From Devosia sp. Root685 (GTDB lineage Bacteria > Pseudomonadota > Alphaproteobacteria > Rhizobiales > Devosiaceae): 64,000 nt of DNA. This document shows positions 54,528 to 63,018 of this stretch, piece by piece. Position 1 is the stretch's first letter, and every line of letters begins with the position of its first letter. The notes beneath the pieces were generated by a model. It ran no database searches, was not told the DNA's origin, and worked only from the letters and a program-made list of their open reading frames with translations. Made by a program: the position numbers and the translations under genes. The stretch is taken from positions 1,464,892-1,528,891 of the forward strand of contig NZ_LMHK01000001.1 in assembly GCF_001427875.1 (NCBI RefSeq). The letters are read 5' to 3'.

Positions 54528-55313
54528 ATGCAGACCCTTTTGAACAAGACCGCATTGGTGACCGGGGCCGGATCGGGCATCGGCGAGGCGACGGCGCTGC
54601 TGCTGGCGCGGCATGGCGCCAATGTCGCGGTGTTGAGCAGGACCCGGGAAGAGGTCGATGCCGTAGCGGCGGAGATCGAGAGCCAGGGCGGCAAGGCGAT
54701 CAGCATTACGGCCGATATTTCGGATGACAAGGACATGGCGCGGGCCATTGCGCTGGTGGCCGAGCGGTTCGGAAAACTCGATATTGTCGTTGCCAATGCG
54801 GGGATCAACGGGGTCTGGGCGCCGATCGAGGAACTGACGCCCGAGGAGTGGGACAAGACCATCAGCGTCAACCTGCGCGGCACCTATCTGACGCTGCATC
54901 ATGCGGTGCCCCGGCTTGAGGCGGCGGGCGGCGGGGCAATCGTGATCATATCCTCGATCAATGGCACGCGGACGTTTACGACGCCGGGAGCATCAGCCTA
55001 TTCGGCGACCAAGGCGGCGCAGGTGGCCATGGCGCAGCAATTGGCGCTGGAACTGGGGCCGCGCGGGATCAGGATCAACGCGGTGTGTCCCGGGGCGATC
55101 GAGAGCGAGATCTCGGACAATACCGAGCAGCGGGGAACGGGGAAAACCGAAATTCCGGTGGAATTTCCGGAGGGGGATATTCCGATTACCGGCGGCAGGC
55201 CGGGGAAGGCGGAAGACGTGGCCGAGGCGGTGCTGTTTCTGGTTTCGGATGCCTCGCGGCATATTACGGGGACGCCGGTGTGGATCGATGGGGGACAGGG
55301 GTTGTTGCGCTGA
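54528..55313 (+). CDS. Classical short-chain dehydrogenase/reductase
   Basis: 261 residues from the ATG after AAGGAGG. Cofactor motif TGAGSGIG (12-19), NAG motif ANAGING, Ser142/143, Tyr158 and Lys162 (YSATK). An Arg after the second strand (LSRTR) favours NADP. Probably a sugar or polyol dehydrogenase given the epimerase neighbour; substrate unknown. Confidence 0.9.
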   Translation: MQTLLNKTALVTGAGSGIGEATALLLARHGANVAVLSRTREEVDAVAAEIESQGGKAISITADISDDKDMARAIALVAERFGKLDIVVANAGINGVWAPIEELTPEEWDKTISVNLRGTYLTLHHAVPRLEAAGGGAIVIISSINGTRTFTTPGASAYSATKAAQVAMAQQLALELGPRGIRINAVCPGAIESEISDNTEQRGTGKTEIPVEFPEGDIPITGGRPGKAEDVAEAVLFLVSDASRHITGTPVWIDGGQGLLR

Positions 55314-55329
55314 TTTGCGCCTGGGAGTC

Positions 55330-55365
55330 CACCCCCTCCCAACCTCCCCCATCAAGGGGGAGGTG
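55330..55365. repeat. Family B repeat, single copy
   Basis: ACCCCCTCCC then CTCCCCCATCAAGGGGGAGG, 17 bp after the SDR stop. Confidence 0.8.
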
Positions 55366-55463
55366 CTGGGCCGGTGGCTTGACGTGAGATCGAGCCAATT
55401 GCGTTGTCAGCCGGCGGAGACAGGCGTAAAGACGCGCTGACTTTCTCCCAAAAAGCCGGCCAA

Positions 55464-56294
55464 ATGACCGATAGTTCTGTTCTCGTTGCTCCGCTTGATA
55501 TTACCGATCTTGCTGTCGAGGCTGCGATAAAAGCAGCGGCGGTGATCCTTGATGTCTATGCGCGGCCGATCCATGCGGTGGCGAAATCGGACGGGTCGCC
55601 GGTGACGGAGGCGGACGCGGCGGCTGAAGCGATCATTATTGCCCATCTCAAGGAAACCGGACTGCCGGTTCTGGGCGAAGAGAGCGTGGCGGCGGGGATT
55701 ATTCCCAAGCTGGGCGAGCGGTATTTCGTGGTCGATCCGCTCGATGGGACCAAGGAATTCATCAAGCGCAATGGCGAATTCACCGTCAATATCGGGCTCG
55801 TCGAACATGGCAAGCCCAGCATGGGCGTGGTGCTGGCGCCGGTGACGGGCGAGATTTTCGTCGGCGATGCCGAGGGCGCCTGGACCGGGCGGGTGGTCGA
55901 TGGCCTCGTGACCGGGAAGCGCGCGATCACGGTTGGCTGGTTGCCGCGTCTTCGGATCGTTGCCAGCCGGTCGCATGGGCATGAGGCGCTCGAAAAGCTC
56001 TGCCAGACGCTCGATGTCGAAAGCGATGTGTCGGTGGGATCGTCGCTAAAATTCTGTCTTTTGGCACGCGGCGATGCGCAGCTTTACCCGCGCTTTACCC
56101 CAACTTGCGAATGGGACACGGCGGCAGGTCAGGCGGTACTGGAAGCGGCGGGGGGAGCCGTGGTAACACTGGATGGTGCCCCGATGCGCTATGGCAAGCA
56201 TGAACTGAACTTTCTCAACCCGTACTTTGTGGCTGCTGCGAGCCTTGACCTGGCGCAAAGAGCGGCAAGAGAAATGCGAGAACTGCTGGCGTAA
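55464..56294 (+). CDS. cysQ: 3'(2'),5'-bisphosphate nucleotidase CysQ
   Basis: 276 residues. The inositol-monophosphatase-fold motifs VLGEES, VDPLDGTKEFIKRNGEFTVNIGL and CEWDTAAGQAVLEAAGG are intact, with CysQ-specific spacing. It removes the 3'-phosphate from adenosine 3',5'-bisphosphate formed during sulfate assimilation. No clear ribosome site precedes the chosen ATG. It stands alone and is not obviously tied to the organosulfur cluster. Confidence 0.9.
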   Translation: MTDSSVLVAPLDITDLAVEAAIKAAAVILDVYARPIHAVAKSDGSPVTEADAAAEAIIIAHLKETGLPVLGEESVAAGIIPKLGERYFVVDPLDGTKEFIKRNGEFTVNIGLVEHGKPSMGVVLAPVTGEIFVGDAEGAWTGRVVDGLVTGKRAITVGWLPRLRIVASRSHGHEALEKLCQTLDVESDVSVGSSLKFCLLARGDAQLYPRFTPTCEWDTAAGQAVLEAAGGAVVTLDGAPMRYGKHELNFLNPYFVAAASLDLAQRAAREMRELLA

Positions 56295-56404
56295 CGCTGC
56301 TGCAATGTGAGGTCTCTATAGACTTGGTGCATGGGCAAGTGGCGCGGCATGCAACAGACGCTTAACTGATCTGCGCGATCACACCCCTCGTAAATCTTGT
56401 GCAG

Positions 56405-56428
56405 CGGGGGTTGTATATATATAGCCCC
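56405..56428. promoter_or_regulatory. AT-centred palindrome before the PadR gene, candidate operator
   Basis: GGGG-TTGTATATATATAG-CCCC, an alternating TA core flanked by complementary G and C runs, with a further CATATATCG beyond. Located 43 bp before the regulator start. PadR regulators often bind such TA-rich palindromes. Confidence 0.45.
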
Positions 56429-56470
56429 AGCATATATCGAACCGGCATAGAGCTGGGAGGATTGTGCTTG

Positions 56471-57019
56471 ATGAATGTGCGGACGCTCTGTCTATCGGTG
56501 CTCTACGAGGGTGAAGCCACGGGTTATGACATCCGTCGCATGTGCACCGAGGGCGACTTCTCCTATTTCGTCGAGGCCAGTTTTGGCTCGATCTATCCCG
56601 CGCTCGCCAAGCTTGAAGACGATGGTCTGGTGACCAGCCGCACGGTGCCGCAGGACGGCAAGCCGGCGCGCAAGGTCTATTCGATTACCAAAGAGGGACG
56701 TCAGGCTTTTACCAAGGAACTGTCCGCGCCACTGGGCGAAGACGTTTTTCGCAGTCCGTTTCTCCTGCTGGCACGGTTTGTCAGCATCTTGCCGCAAGAT
56801 CTGGTGGCCAATCGGGTCAAGGAACACGTCGCCCGCATCACCACGGAACGGCAACAACTGGACCAGGTGCGGTCCGAACAGGAATGCAGCCCGGCTGATT
56901 GCTGGGTCATCAATTACGGTCGTGAAGTTTTGGGCGTTGCAGAGAAGTATCTGCGTACCAATATGCACGAACTGATCAACTTATCGCGAGCCGACGAGCG
57001 CAAGGACGCGGCGGAATAA
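56471..57019 (+). CDS. PadR-family transcriptional regulator
   Basis: 182 residues. MNVRTLCLSVLYEGEATGYDIRRM, FGSIYPALAKLEDDGLVTSRTVPQ and KPARKVYSITKEGRQAF form a PadR winged helix, and a helical dimerisation tail follows. GGGAGGA lies 10 bp before the ATG. First in an operon with an RND pump and likely controls it. Confidence 0.88.
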   Translation: MNVRTLCLSVLYEGEATGYDIRRMCTEGDFSYFVEASFGSIYPALAKLEDDGLVTSRTVPQDGKPARKVYSITKEGRQAFTKELSAPLGEDVFRSPFLLLARFVSILPQDLVANRVKEHVARITTERQQLDQVRSEQECSPADCWVINYGREVLGVAEKYLRTNMHELINLSRADERKDAAE

Positions 57020-57035
57020 AAGGGGCAGATATTCT

Positions 57036-58301
57036 ATGCGTGCATTGTTTTCCTATGGCCTGGCGCTACTGATCCTTCTCGGAGCGGGCGCCTGGCTCAC
57101 CACTGGTACCCTCGTGCAGGGCGGCAACGGCCCCGGCAACGGCGAAAAGCCCATCGTCTCCGTTATCGAAGGCGAAGAGCATGGCCCCATCCACAACGCG
57201 CTGGCAGGCGCCGGCGTGCTGGCGGAGCACCATGCACCCGAGATTGACCCTGCCCTGACCATTGCTCAACGCAATGAAACCACGACCGGTTCCAATGCCC
57301 CGCTGCCGGACGTGCGGACGCAGACCTTTACCGCCCAGCCCATGCCGGTCGAAGTGCCGCTGCGTGGCCGCACCCGGGCCAAGGCCACGGTGACCGCGGT
57401 CGCTGAAACCGCCGGCACGGTGGACATTGTGCATGTGACCAAGGGCCAGCGCGTCGAGGTGGGTGACCTCCTCTGCACGCTCGACCAGGGGACGCGCGTT
57501 GCTGCCGTCGCCCAGGCGCAGGCCGGCGTCGATCAGGCCAATGCGGCTCTTGCCCAGGCTCAGCTTAACTTCGACACCAATGCGGGCCTTCGCGAAAAAG
57601 GCCTTGCTGCTGCCAATACCGCCAACGCTGCCGACGTGGCCCTTGCCCAGGCCAAGGCCGGCGTGAGCCAGGCCGCTGCCGGTCTCGACAATGCCAAGGC
57701 CGAACTCGACCGCACCGAAATCACCGCCAAGGTTGGCGGGCTCGTGCAGGACCCCCTGGCTCTGGCCGGTTCGATGCTGAATGCCGGTAGCCCTTGCGCC
57801 ACCATCGTCCAGCTCGATCCGATGGTTTTTGCCGGCATGGTGCCGGAAAAGCATATCGGCCTTGCCAAGCTCGGTCTCGTCGCGTCCATCAAGACCGTGA
57901 CCGGTCAGGCTGTCGAGGGCAAGGTGACCTATATCGCCTCGCAGGCCGACAATGCCACCCGCGCCTTCCCTGTCGAAATCGAAATCCCGAATGCCGACTT
58001 TGCCATCAAGGATGGCGTGACCGCCGAAGCCGTCGTCAATCTTGGCGCTGCGCCGGGCCATCTGCTGCCGCAATCGGTGCTGACGCTTGACGACGAAGGT
58101 ACGCTCGGCGTGCGGACCGTGGAAAACGGCGTCGTGGCGTTCCACGAAGTGACCATCGTCAGCGACACCCGCCAGGGCGTCTGGGTGACGGGCCTGCCCG
58201 TGGTGAGCGAAGTGATCACCGTCGGCCAGGAAGGCGTGACTGCGGGACAGGCCGTCAAGGCCAGCCCCGCTCCTAGTTCGACCGAAACCGCAGCCAGCTA
58301 A
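57036..58301 (+). CDS. RND efflux periplasmic adaptor (HlyD/MFP family)
   Basis: 421 residues. A membrane anchor LFSYGLALLILLGAGAWLTT opens the protein. A lipoyl-type barrel half (VVAETAGTVDIVHVTKGQRVEVGDLLCTLD-like region) and an Ala/Gln-rich coiled coil (AQAQAGVDQANAALAQAQ) follow, then a beta-barrel domain. It bridges the pump encoded 11 bp downstream to an outer-membrane channel that is not encoded here. Confidence 0.88.
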   Translation: MRALFSYGLALLILLGAGAWLTTGTLVQGGNGPGNGEKPIVSVIEGEEHGPIHNALAGAGVLAEHHAPEIDPALTIAQRNETTTGSNAPLPDVRTQTFTAQPMPVEVPLRGRTRAKATVTAVAETAGTVDIVHVTKGQRVEVGDLLCTLDQGTRVAAVAQAQAGVDQANAALAQAQLNFDTNAGLREKGLAAANTANAADVALAQAKAGVSQAAAGLDNAKAELDRTEITAKVGGLVQDPLALAGSMLNAGSPCATIVQLDPMVFAGMVPEKHIGLAKLGLVASIKTVTGQAVEGKVTYIASQADNATRAFPVEIEIPNADFAIKDGVTAEAVVNLGAAPGHLLPQSVLTLDDEGTLGVRTVENGVVAFHEVTIVSDTRQGVWVTGLPVVSEVITVGQEGVTAGQAVKASPAPSSTETAAS

Positions 58302-58312
58302 GGACGAGTTTC

Positions 58313-61300
58313 ATGCTCGACTTCATTGAAAAAATTCTGAGGATGCCGAGGGTCGTCCTCACCGTCATGGCGATCGTCCTGGCGGCTGGTACGGCGGCGT
58401 ATCTCTCCATGCCCAAGGAGAGTTTCCCGGCCATCGACATTCCCTATCTCTACGTCTCGATCAGCCAGACGGGGGTGTCGCCGCGCGACGCGGAAAATCT
58501 GCTGGCCAAGCCGGCGGAAGAAGAACTGGCCAATCTGCCAGGCCTGCAGAATATCACCTCGACTTCGACCACCGGCCACGCCTCGGTGATCCTTGAATTC
58601 GACGTCAATACCAACAAAGATCAGGCCCTCCAGGATACGCGCGCCAAGATGGACGCGATCAAGGCCAAGTTGCCTGCCGATGCCGATGACCCGACGGTCA
58701 GCGAAATCGACTTTATCGGCCCCGTCATGTCGGTGGCCATCTATGGCACGGCGCCTGAAAAGGAACTCAACCGTCGCGCCGAACAGCTCCAGGATGCGCT
58801 CGAAGCGCTGGGCGATGTGCGCGAAGTCAAGCTTTCGGGCGCCCGCAAGGAACAGCTCGAAGTTCGCATCGACCTCTTGCGGCTGGAAGCCTATGGCCTG
58901 ACGGCCAGCCAATTGTTCGATGCACTGGCGCGCAACAACATGGTGGTGCCCGGCGGCACGCTCAACACCGGACAGGGCTCGTTCAATATCGAAGTGCCCG
59001 GCATGGTCAGCAATGCGCAGGACGTTTACGACCTGCCGATCAAGACCGATGGCAATACCGTCGTTACCTTCGGCGATGTGGCAACCATCACCCGCACGCT
59101 GGCCGACGCCACCGAATATACCCAGGTGAACGGCTCTCCGGCGCAGATTCTCGGCGTTTCCAAGAAGGCCGGCACCAATATCATCGACGTGTCGAACCAG
59201 ATTCGTGCAACGACGGCGGAACTGGCGAAAAGCTGGGGCAACGGGGTCGGCTACAGCTTCTTCCTCGATCAGGCTGAAACCACGACCAATCTTTTCCGCT
59301 CGCTGGAAGCTGCCGTTCTCACCGCCGTGGCGCTGGTGCTGATCACCTGTATCGCAACGCTGGGCCTGCGCCCCGCGCTGATGATCGGTCTATCGATCCC
59401 GCTCTCGTTCATGATGGCGTTCCTCGTTGCGGAAATGCTGGGCATGACCATCAACATGATGGTGATGTTCGGGCTCGTGATCGCGGTGGGTGTGCTCGTC
59501 GACGACCCTGTGGTGGTCGTTGAATATGCCGAGCGAAAACTGATGGAAGGCGTTCCCAAGAAGGAAGCCTTCATCATGGCGATGCGAAAAATGTTCGTGC
59601 CGGTGGTGGGCGCTACGGCGACCACGCTCGGTGCCTTCATTCCGCTGCTGTTCTGGCCGGGCATTATCGGCAAGTTCATGAGCTATCTGCCGATGATCGT
59701 GATCATCGTCATGATCGCCTCGTTCATTTCCGCTTTGATCTTCATGCCGGTTATCGGCTCGGTGATCGCCTCGACCCATGTCGACCCGGTGGAAAAGGCC
59801 AAGGCCGATATCGTCATGTATCCCGACAAGTTCGACACCAAGAAGGTGACGGGCCTGACCGGGCTATATGTGCGCATGATGGAGAAGCTGATCTCCTGGC
59901 CGGTGCCGACGCTGGCTGTCGGGTTCGGCATCATCGTCGCGATTTTTGCCCTCTATATCGCCAATCCGACCGGCACGGAGGCCTTCCCTGCCTCCGAACC
60001 TGAATATGCGACCGTCGCCGTGGTGGGTCAGGGCAATTACTCGCCCGAGGAAATCCGCGACATGCTGATCGAGGTCGAGGACCAGCTGTTGCAGGTCAAC
60101 GGCATCCAGGACGTGATCATGCAGTTTGGCACCACCGGCGCCGCCGGCACCATGCCACCCGACACGATCGGTAACTTCCAGCTGCAGCTCGTCAACTGGA
60201 ACCACCGCGTCAAGGCCGAGCAGATCTTTGCCGACATTCGCGGCCGCGTCGCTGGGATCGCGGGGCTTGATGTCCAGGTTCTGGCGGTCGAGAACGGTCC
60301 GCCGGCAGGCAAGGACATCAACCTGCGCGTCGAAAGCAAAAACTATGACGAGCTGGTGCCCGTCGTGGCTGCTATTCGAGATCATCTGGCCACCTGGCCC
60401 GAAATTGTCGATGCCGAAGACGGCCGCCCCTCCCCCGGTATCGACTGGCAGATTACTGTCGATCGTGCGGAAGCGGGCAAATATGGCATCGGTGTGCGTG
60501 AACTCGTGCCCTATGTGCAGCTGATCACCAATGGCGTGAAGCTCGGCACCTATCGTGACGAGGAAGGCGACGAACTCGATATTCGCGTTCGCCTGCCCAA
60601 GGATGAGCGCACTTTCGACGCGCTCGACAGCATGCGCATCGCCACCCAGAACGGCATGGTCCCGGTTTCGAACTTCATCGACCGCAAGGCTGTGCCAAAG
60701 GTTGCCAATATCGAGCGCCGCAACCAGGTCTATGTGATGAACGTGGCTGCGGGCCTCGTGAACCTGCCTGAAGGCGTCTATGCCGCCGACAAGGTGGCCG
60801 AGCTGCAGAAGTGGATCGGCGAGCAGGGTTTCCCCGATAGCGTCAATGTCGCTTTCGGCGGTGCCGAAGAGCAGATGGGCGACGCGAATGCCTTTATCGT
60901 CACGGCGATGGGCATGGCCATGGCCCTGATCTTCTTCATCCTGCTGCTCGAATATAACAGCTTCTACCAGGTGATGGTGACGCTCTCGACGGTGGTGATG
61001 TCGGTGGCGGGCGTGCTTTTGGGCATGCTGGTCACGGGGATGAGCTTCTCGGCGATCATGACCGGTCTCGGCATCGTGGCACTGGCGGGTATTGTGGTGA
61101 AGAACGGCATCGTTCTTATCGACACCTACAATGACTATAACCGCCATCAGCACGTGGAACCGGTCAAGGCCATGCTGCTGACCGTCAGCCAGCGTGTCCG
61201 TCCGGTGCTGCTGACCGCGTTCCTGACGGCGCTGGGCGTTATCCCGATGTGGGCAAACGTCGAGTTCGACTTCATCCGCCGTGAAATCGTCATCGGCGGC

Positions 61301-61627
61301 CTTGCCGGCTCGTGGTTCATCCACCTTTCGGCAGCGCTGGTTTCGGGCCTGTTCTTCTCGACCCTGCTGACGCTGATCATGGTGCCGGTGATGATCACCG
61401 CGCCGAGCGTGATGTGGAAGCAGATCAAGTGGGCGGGCGCGAACTTTGCCAGTATCAGCCAGTGGGCAACGAGCCCGTTCCGCGGCAAGGCGGTGGCGAC
61501 ACCGGCCGGGTTTGACGGCGTGGCTGTGGAAGTGCCTGATGATGCCGATGGCAAGAAGTATGTCGTGAGCAAGGAAGCCGGGCTCGGCGACAAGGAAAAG
61601 GACGACCGTCGCGACGCGGCGGAGTGA
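58313..61627 (+). CDS. RND-family efflux permease
   Basis: 1104 residues, somewhat longer than typical AcrB-type pumps because of a hydrophilic carboxyl tail. Twelve membrane spans in two repeats are evident. Span 4 carries the paired aspartates GVLVDDPVVVVEYAER (about residues 392-407) used for proton transfer. FPAIDIPYLYVSISQTGVSPRDAE in the first periplasmic loop is typical of the broad HAE family. Substrate unknown; PadR control suggests a phenolic or hydrophobic compound. Confidence 0.92.
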   Translation: MLDFIEKILRMPRVVLTVMAIVLAAGTAAYLSMPKESFPAIDIPYLYVSISQTGVSPRDAENLLAKPAEEELANLPGLQNITSTSTTGHASVILEFDVNTNKDQALQDTRAKMDAIKAKLPADADDPTVSEIDFIGPVMSVAIYGTAPEKELNRRAEQLQDALEALGDVREVKLSGARKEQLEVRIDLLRLEAYGLTASQLFDALARNNMVVPGGTLNTGQGSFNIEVPGMVSNAQDVYDLPIKTDGNTVVTFGDVATITRTLADATEYTQVNGSPAQILGVSKKAGTNIIDVSNQIRATTAELAKSWGNGVGYSFFLDQAETTTNLFRSLEAAVLTAVALVLITCIATLGLRPALMIGLSIPLSFMMAFLVAEMLGMTINMMVMFGLVIAVGVLVDDPVVVVEYAERKLMEGVPKKEAFIMAMRKMFVPVVGATATTLGAFIPLLFWPGIIGKFMSYLPMIVIIVMIASFISALIFMPVIGSVIASTHVDPVEKAKADIVMYPDKFDTKKVTGLTGLYVRMMEKLISWPVPTLAVGFGIIVAIFALYIANPTGTEAFPASEPEYATVAVVGQGNYSPEEIRDMLIEVEDQLLQVNGIQDVIMQFGTTGAAGTMPPDTIGNFQLQLVNWNHRVKAEQIFADIRGRVAGIAGLDVQVLAVENGPPAGKDINLRVESKNYDELVPVVAAIRDHLATWPEIVDAEDGRPSPGIDWQITVDRAEAGKYGIGVRELVPYVQLITNGVKLGTYRDEEGDELDIRVRLPKDERTFDALDSMRIATQNGMVPVSNFIDRKAVPKVANIERRNQVYVMNVAAGLVNLPEGVYAADKVAELQKWIGEQGFPDSVNVAFGGAEEQMGDANAFIVTAMGMAMALIFFILLLEYNSFYQVMVTLSTVVMSVAGVLLGMLVTGMSFSAIMTGLGIVALAGIVVKNGIVLIDTYNDYNRHQHVEPVKAMLLTVSQRVRPVLLTAFLTALGVIPMWANVEFDFIRREIVIGGLAGSWFIHLSAALVSGLFFSTLLTLIMVPVMITAPSVMWKQIKWAGANFASISQWATSPFRGKAVATPAGFDGVAVEVPDDADGKKYVVSKEAGLGDKEKDDRRDAAE

Positions 61628-61648
61628 TCTGGAAGAAGCATGAATGGG

Positions 61649-61680
61649 AAAGGCCCGCAGTGATGCGGGCCTTTTTGTTT
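61649..61680 (+). terminator. Rho-independent terminator after the RND operon
   Basis: Arms AAAGGCCCGCA / TGCGGGCCTTT around GTGA, followed by TTGTTTT. Strong, and 22 bp past the stop. Confidence 0.9.
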
Positions 61681-61703
61681 TGGCAGGGGCTGGAATTTCT
61701 CTC

Positions 61704-61730
61704 GCTAAAGCGCTAAATATCCATTTTAGC
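61704..61730. promoter_or_regulatory. Operator-like repeats before the phd-doc pair
   Basis: GCTAAA occurs twice (61704 and 61712), with the inverted TTTAGC at 61725. Lies 23 bp before the antitoxin start, as expected for an autoregulated Phd site. Confidence 0.5.
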
Positions 61731-61752
61731 TAATTCAGCCAAGGAGGCTACT

Positions 61753-61992
61753 GTGGCCGAAATTTCTGCAACCGAAGCCAAGAACAAGTTCGGTCAGGTT
61801 CTGGAAATGGCGCAAGCCGGACCGGTGCGCATTCAGAAGAATGGACGCGATGTAGCCGTGGTTTTGTCGCCCGAGCAGTATGCGGCATTGCAGGAGCAAA
61901 GCGTCGCGCCTCGCGTCAATCCGCTGATCGTAAAGTTGCATGGCGAGAGCATCAAGCGTTGGGGCAAGGTCTACGAAGCGCTGGCAAAGTAG
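61753..61992 (+). CDS. phd: Phd/YefM-family antitoxin
   Basis: 79 residues from a GTG after AAGGAGG. EISATEAKNKFGQVLEMAQAGPVRIQKNGRDVAVVLSPEQYAAL is the Phd DNA-binding domain, with a helical tail for Doc binding. Three bases separate it from the toxin gene. Confidence 0.9.
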   Translation: MAEISATEAKNKFGQVLEMAQAGPVRIQKNGRDVAVVLSPEQYAALQEQSVAPRVNPLIVKLHGESIKRWGKVYEALAK

Positions 61993-61995
61993 GCC

Positions 61996-62379
61996 ATGGC
62001 AGCGCGAATTTACCTCACGCTGGATGACGTTCTCTGGATACATGACGAGCAGCTTCGCCGCTACGGTGGAGCGCAGGGTGTTCGCGATAGAGGGCTGCTC
62101 CTCTCGGCCCTCCTCCGCCCACAAACTGGATACTACTCGGACACGATAGAGGAAGCGGCAGCGCTATGGGAAAGCCTGACGATGAACCACGGCTTCATCG
62201 ACGGGAACAAGCGGGTTGCTTTTGCCAGCGCAGTTATCTTCCTCCAAGCAAACGGCATAGAGCCGGTAGGCCGAGAGGAGCACTGGATAGAGTTCATTTA
62301 TGCCAACCTTGACGCCGGCACCTTTCGCAAGGACGTGCTTGAGACATGGCTGCATGAGCATACCGCGCCATTGCCTTGA
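61996..62379 (+). CDS. doc: Doc-family toxin (Fic fold)
   Basis: 127 residues. LTLDDVLWIHDEQLRRYGGAQGVRDRGLLLSAL opens the Doc fold, and the catalytic motif HGFIDGNKRVAF (His-x-Phe-x-Asp-Gly-Asn-Lys-Arg) is intact. Doc enzymes phosphorylate EF-Tu. Forms a toxin-antitoxin pair with the preceding gene. Confidence 0.9.
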   Translation: MAARIYLTLDDVLWIHDEQLRRYGGAQGVRDRGLLLSALLRPQTGYYSDTIEEAAALWESLTMNHGFIDGNKRVAFASAVIFLQANGIEPVGREEHWIEFIYANLDAGTFRKDVLETWLHEHTAPLP

Positions 62380-62406
62380 GGGCGTATAGCAAAGCCAGCG
62401 CCGGTC

Positions 62407-62883
62407 CTAGACAGCTTCGAACTGGTGCAGGCGCCAGTCGTCGCCGTCGAAATGGATGTCGCGGCTGGAGGGGCTTTGGAGCGCGAGGGCTTTTGGCCAG
62501 AAGGTTTGGGCGGCACGGTTGGCGTGAGGGACCGCGATGTGCCATTGGCCGGGGTGGGCTTGCAATGCTTGCTGGATGGCGGCGCGGCCGGTGCCGCTGC
62601 CGCGGTAGGCCTTGAGGACGAAAAATTCGGCCATGAACCAGCAGGGCGCCCTGCCGGTAAGCGGGCATTCGTCGATGACGAGGGCGAAGCCGGCGATCTC
62701 GTCGTCTGACATGATGAAATGGGGGAAGCGCCAGAAGCGGTCGAGGAAATCGTAGGCGTAGCGGCCATCGGCGCCCACCGGGAACGGCATGAACTCGGTC
62801 ATGTCGTGGAGGTAGAGCTGGAGCAGGTTGGCGATGACGGGCTTTTGGCCGGGGCGTGCAGGGATGAGGCTGATGGCGGACAT
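62407..62883 (-). CDS. GNAT-family N-acetyltransferase
   Basis: 158 residues. The acetyl-CoA loop YRGSGTGRAAIQQAL (RGSGTG at 94-99) follows the strand AEFFVLKA, and the AVPHANRAAQTFWPKALAL ending is typical of GNAT strand 6-7. Substrate unknown. It ends close to the doc gene in convergent orientation. Confidence 0.85.
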   Translation of the reverse strand: MSAISLIPARPGQKPVIANLLQLYLHDMTEFMPFPVGADGRYAYDFLDRFWRFPHFIMSDDEIAGFALVIDECPLTGRAPCWFMAEFFVLKAYRGSGTGRAAIQQALQAHPGQWHIAVPHANRAAQTFWPKALALQSPSSRDIHFDGDDWRLHQFEAV

Positions 62884-62941
62884 GGGGCGAGGTTAGGCAG
62901 AGCCATCGAGGTTAGGCAAGTCCGCCCAACGGCCGCACTAA

Positions 62942-62970
62942 ACAGAGGTCCCCGCTTTCGCGGGGATGAC
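62942..62970. repeat. Family A repeat, half copy
   Basis: ACAGAGGTCCCCGCTTTCGCGGGGATGAC, one arm only; 59 bp upstream of the GNAT start and 48 bp beyond the ABC exporter stop. Confidence 0.7.
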
Positions 62971-63018
62971 ACTGAGTGTGGGGGTGTTGAGGCGCCGCCT
63001 TGAGGGCGACGCCTTTTC

